Both the position numbers and the translations under genes were made by a program. The notes beneath the pieces were generated by a model. It was not told the origin of the DNA and did not search any database. It was given only the letters and a program-made list of their open reading frames with translations. From JAURDE01 sp965365285 (GTDB taxonomy: Bacteria; Bdellovibrionota; Bacteriovoracia; Bacteriovoracales; Bacteriovoracaceae), in the NCBI GenBank assembly GCA_965365285.1, contig CBDUBC010000140.1, forward strand, positions 1-5,802: DNA of 5,802 bases. The letters are read 5' to 3'. This document shows positions 4,629 through 5,802 of this stretch, piece by piece; position 1 is the stretch's first letter; each line of letters opens with the position of its first letter.

Positions 4629-5654
4629 ATGTCGCGATTATTTATATTGATATTTTCATTTTTTCCTTTAATGGCATTTTCAAACGATGGAAAAGTCATC
4701 CTTTTAAAAGGAAAAGTAGAAATGATTGGAACTAATAAAGAGATAAAGGCTCTTTCAAAAGGAGCTCCTGTTCAGCGAGGAAACTCGGTCCGTACCGCCA
4801 AGGGTAGTGTTGTTAAGATCATTTTTCTTGATAAAACCGTGATGACGGTAGGACCTCTTTCTGAGGTAAAATTAGAGCCTTTAAAAAAAGATGAGGCAGG
4901 CATCATTGAACTTCTCAAAGGAAAGGTTCGGTCTCAAGTCGCAAAAGACCTCCTTGATAAAAATAAAACGGAGCAAAGTAAGCTCTTCATTAAAACAGAA
5001 ACAGCTGCCATGGGTGTTCGAGGAACCGATTTTATCACAGGCTTTAATCCCATGACAGGTGCAACTTCTTTGGACGTGGTTTCAGGTAGAGTGGCGATGG
5101 TAAATATCGCAGAGTTTAGAGGTTTAAAAATGAATCCTCTTGTTATGGATAAGCTTTTAATGAGCCCTAAAACTGTTTTTGTTTCTGAAGGTCTGCGTAC
5201 TAAAATTCCATCAAAATTTGAGAATCCTGAGCCACCAAGTCCTATTCCAACCCAAGAAATGGAAGAATTTAAAGGAAGAGATGAATTCATGGGAAGCCAA
5301 ACTGTGATGCAAGCGCCTCCACCGCCGCCAAGACGGCCCAAGCCTGCCGAAAATTTAAAACCAATAGGGGAAGTCATTCCTCCAGGTGTTCCTAAAGATG
5401 AGTTTGTTTCCAAACCCTCAGAAATTATTACAACGATGGGAACTGAACTACCACCACCTCCTCCTCCAAAAGACGAACCAGTCTATACACCTCTCGATCC
5501 CCTACGGCCTCCGCCACCGGAGCTGGTTCTCATGGACCCTAATATGGAAAATATTTTAGATAGTACAAATAATGATATTGAAGGAGAAATTCAGGATAAT
5601 TTTGAGCAAAACTCTACCTTTACGAGAACCCGTGTCATTTTTAAGTTTAATTAG
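4629..5654 (+). CDS. Secreted FecR-domain protein with proline-rich C-terminus
   Basis: I chose the ATG at 4629 (341 residues) over an in-frame TTG at 4611, because the ATG starts a clean Sec signal peptide (1-18, cleavage after AFS) and the TTG falls inside the likely -10 element. Residues about 20-165 form a FecR domain: a GKVILLKGKVEMIG strand, GAPVQRGNSVRTAKGSVVKI, a glycine-proline turn in TVGPLSEVKL, and TETAAMGVRGTDF at 123-135, the hallmark AxGVRGTdF region. This version has no transmembrane anti-sigma N-terminus and no sigma factor next to it, so it is a periplasmic FecR-fold protein rather than a classical FecR signal transducer. The tail (about 199-300) is proline-rich, with runs at 230-234, 275-280 and 294-297, likely extended and able to span periplasm or bind partners; the runs would make translation depend on EF-P. 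It is divergent from the lipoprotein-fibre operon, and the next gene starts one base after its stop. Confidence 0.82.
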   Translation: MSRLFILIFSFFPLMAFSNDGKVILLKGKVEMIGTNKEIKALSKGAPVQRGNSVRTAKGSVVKIIFLDKTVMTVGPLSEVKLEPLKKDEAGIIELLKGKVRSQVAKDLLDKNKTEQSKLFIKTETAAMGVRGTDFITGFNPMTGATSLDVVSGRVAMVNIAEFRGLKMNPLVMDKLLMSPKTVFVSEGLRTKIPSKFENPEPPSPIPTQEMEEFKGRDEFMGSQTVMQAPPPPPRRPKPAENLKPIGEVIPPGVPKDEFVSKPSEIITTMGTELPPPPPPKDEPVYTPLDPLRPPPPELVLMDPNMENILDSTNNDIEGEIQDNFEQNSTFTRTRVIFKFN

Positions 5655-5655
5655 T

Positions 5656-5802
5656 ATGAGCACTAGAATTTTTTTAATATTTTTAATAAATATTTCAGCT
5701 GATGCTGCGATTAGAGATCCATTCTCTAAAATAGCGACTCTTATCTATAAAGAAAAATGTCCAAATGCGCTTATTGAGTTATATGGTCTTCCTGATAGTT
5801 CT
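5656..5802 (+). CDS. Secreted protein of unknown function, 3' end outside window
   Basis: The ATG at 5656 opens a frame that stays open for 49 codons to the window edge. The N-terminus is MSTRIFLIFLINISADAA, a plausible Sec signal peptide with cleavage after ADAA near residue 18. The mature start IRDPFSKIATLIYKEKCPNALIELYGLPDSS looks helical, contains one cysteine, and could begin helical (TPR-like) repeats, but that is only a guess. There is no Shine-Dalgarno of its own. The start lies one base after the TAG of the FecR-domain gene, so translation probably depends on reinitiation by ribosomes finishing that gene. The two proteins are therefore likely made together and may work together in the periplasm. 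Confidence 0.65.
   Translation, partial: MSTRIFLIFLINISADAAIRDPFSKIATLIYKEKCPNALIELYGLPDSS

Noticed and set aside
4934..5413. 159-residue - strand open frame opposite the FecR-domain gene
   Set aside because: Its Gly-rich stretch is the antisense of the proline codons of the FecR-domain protein; no ribosome binding site and no family signal.
1..5802. Search for CRISPR arrays, tRNA/rRNA genes, riboswitches, insertion sequences, toxin-antitoxin pairs
   Set aside because: No repeat-spacer periodicity, cloverleaf-like segments, transposase motifs or paired small toxin genes were seen by eye.

Overview
The window looks like an AT-rich Gram-negative predatory-type bacterium of the Bdellovibrionota (Bdellovibrio/Bacteriovorax relatives). 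This is inferred from gene content, not from a marker gene. The supporting features are a long secreted fibre protein with an intramolecular-chaperone (peptidase S74) C-terminus and the N-terminal cysteine-paired domain typical of Bdellovibrio fibres, lipoproteins with short lipoboxes, a two-LysM lipoprotein, and a periplasmic FecR-domain protein with a proline-rich tail. No rRNA, tRNA, CRISPR array, insertion sequence or phage replication gene is visible.

Left edge (1-147). The first 147 bases read on the + strand as the PLP-lysine region of a class V aminotransferase, which stops abruptly. They are richer in GC (62 of the first 120 bases by hand count) than the rows that follow. Facing it on the - strand is a type III polyketide synthase (stop at 95, start at 916) that has the catalytic cysteine but is cut off just before the expected catalytic histidine and asparagine. 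Both family-like readings meet in about 20 bases (118-138). This is therefore a breakpoint: either a chimeric assembly join on a short shared word or a real rearrangement.

Middle (917-1888). After a divergent intergenic region comes a 60-residue orphan protein (1014-1196). Its Shine-Dalgarno sequence lies inside a perfect hairpin, and that hairpin is also a plausible terminator on the other strand. A short inverted repeat (1203-1216) follows, then a LysM lipoprotein gene (1286-1888).

Centre (1848-4550, - strand). A lipoprotein gene and the fibre gene form a tight two-gene operon, with the fibre gene's ribosome binding site overlapping the lipoprotein stop codon. The fibre gene overlaps the LysM gene tail-to-tail by 41 bases. 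The likely product set is a secreted trimeric fibre matured by self-cleavage and a co-expressed surface lipoprotein.

Right (4551-5802, + strand). A short divergent promoter region leads to a secreted FecR-domain/proline-rich protein (4629-5654). One base after its stop begins a further secreted protein (5656 onward) that runs off the window. Both divergent genes lack a Shine-Dalgarno sequence and have promoter-like -10 motifs almost touching their start codons, which suggests leaderless transcripts. Overall this is mostly a cell-envelope and surface locus. I see no convincing evidence of a wholly new system; the notable points are the breakpoint, the hairpin leader, the leaderless divergent pair and the lipoprotein-fibre pair.
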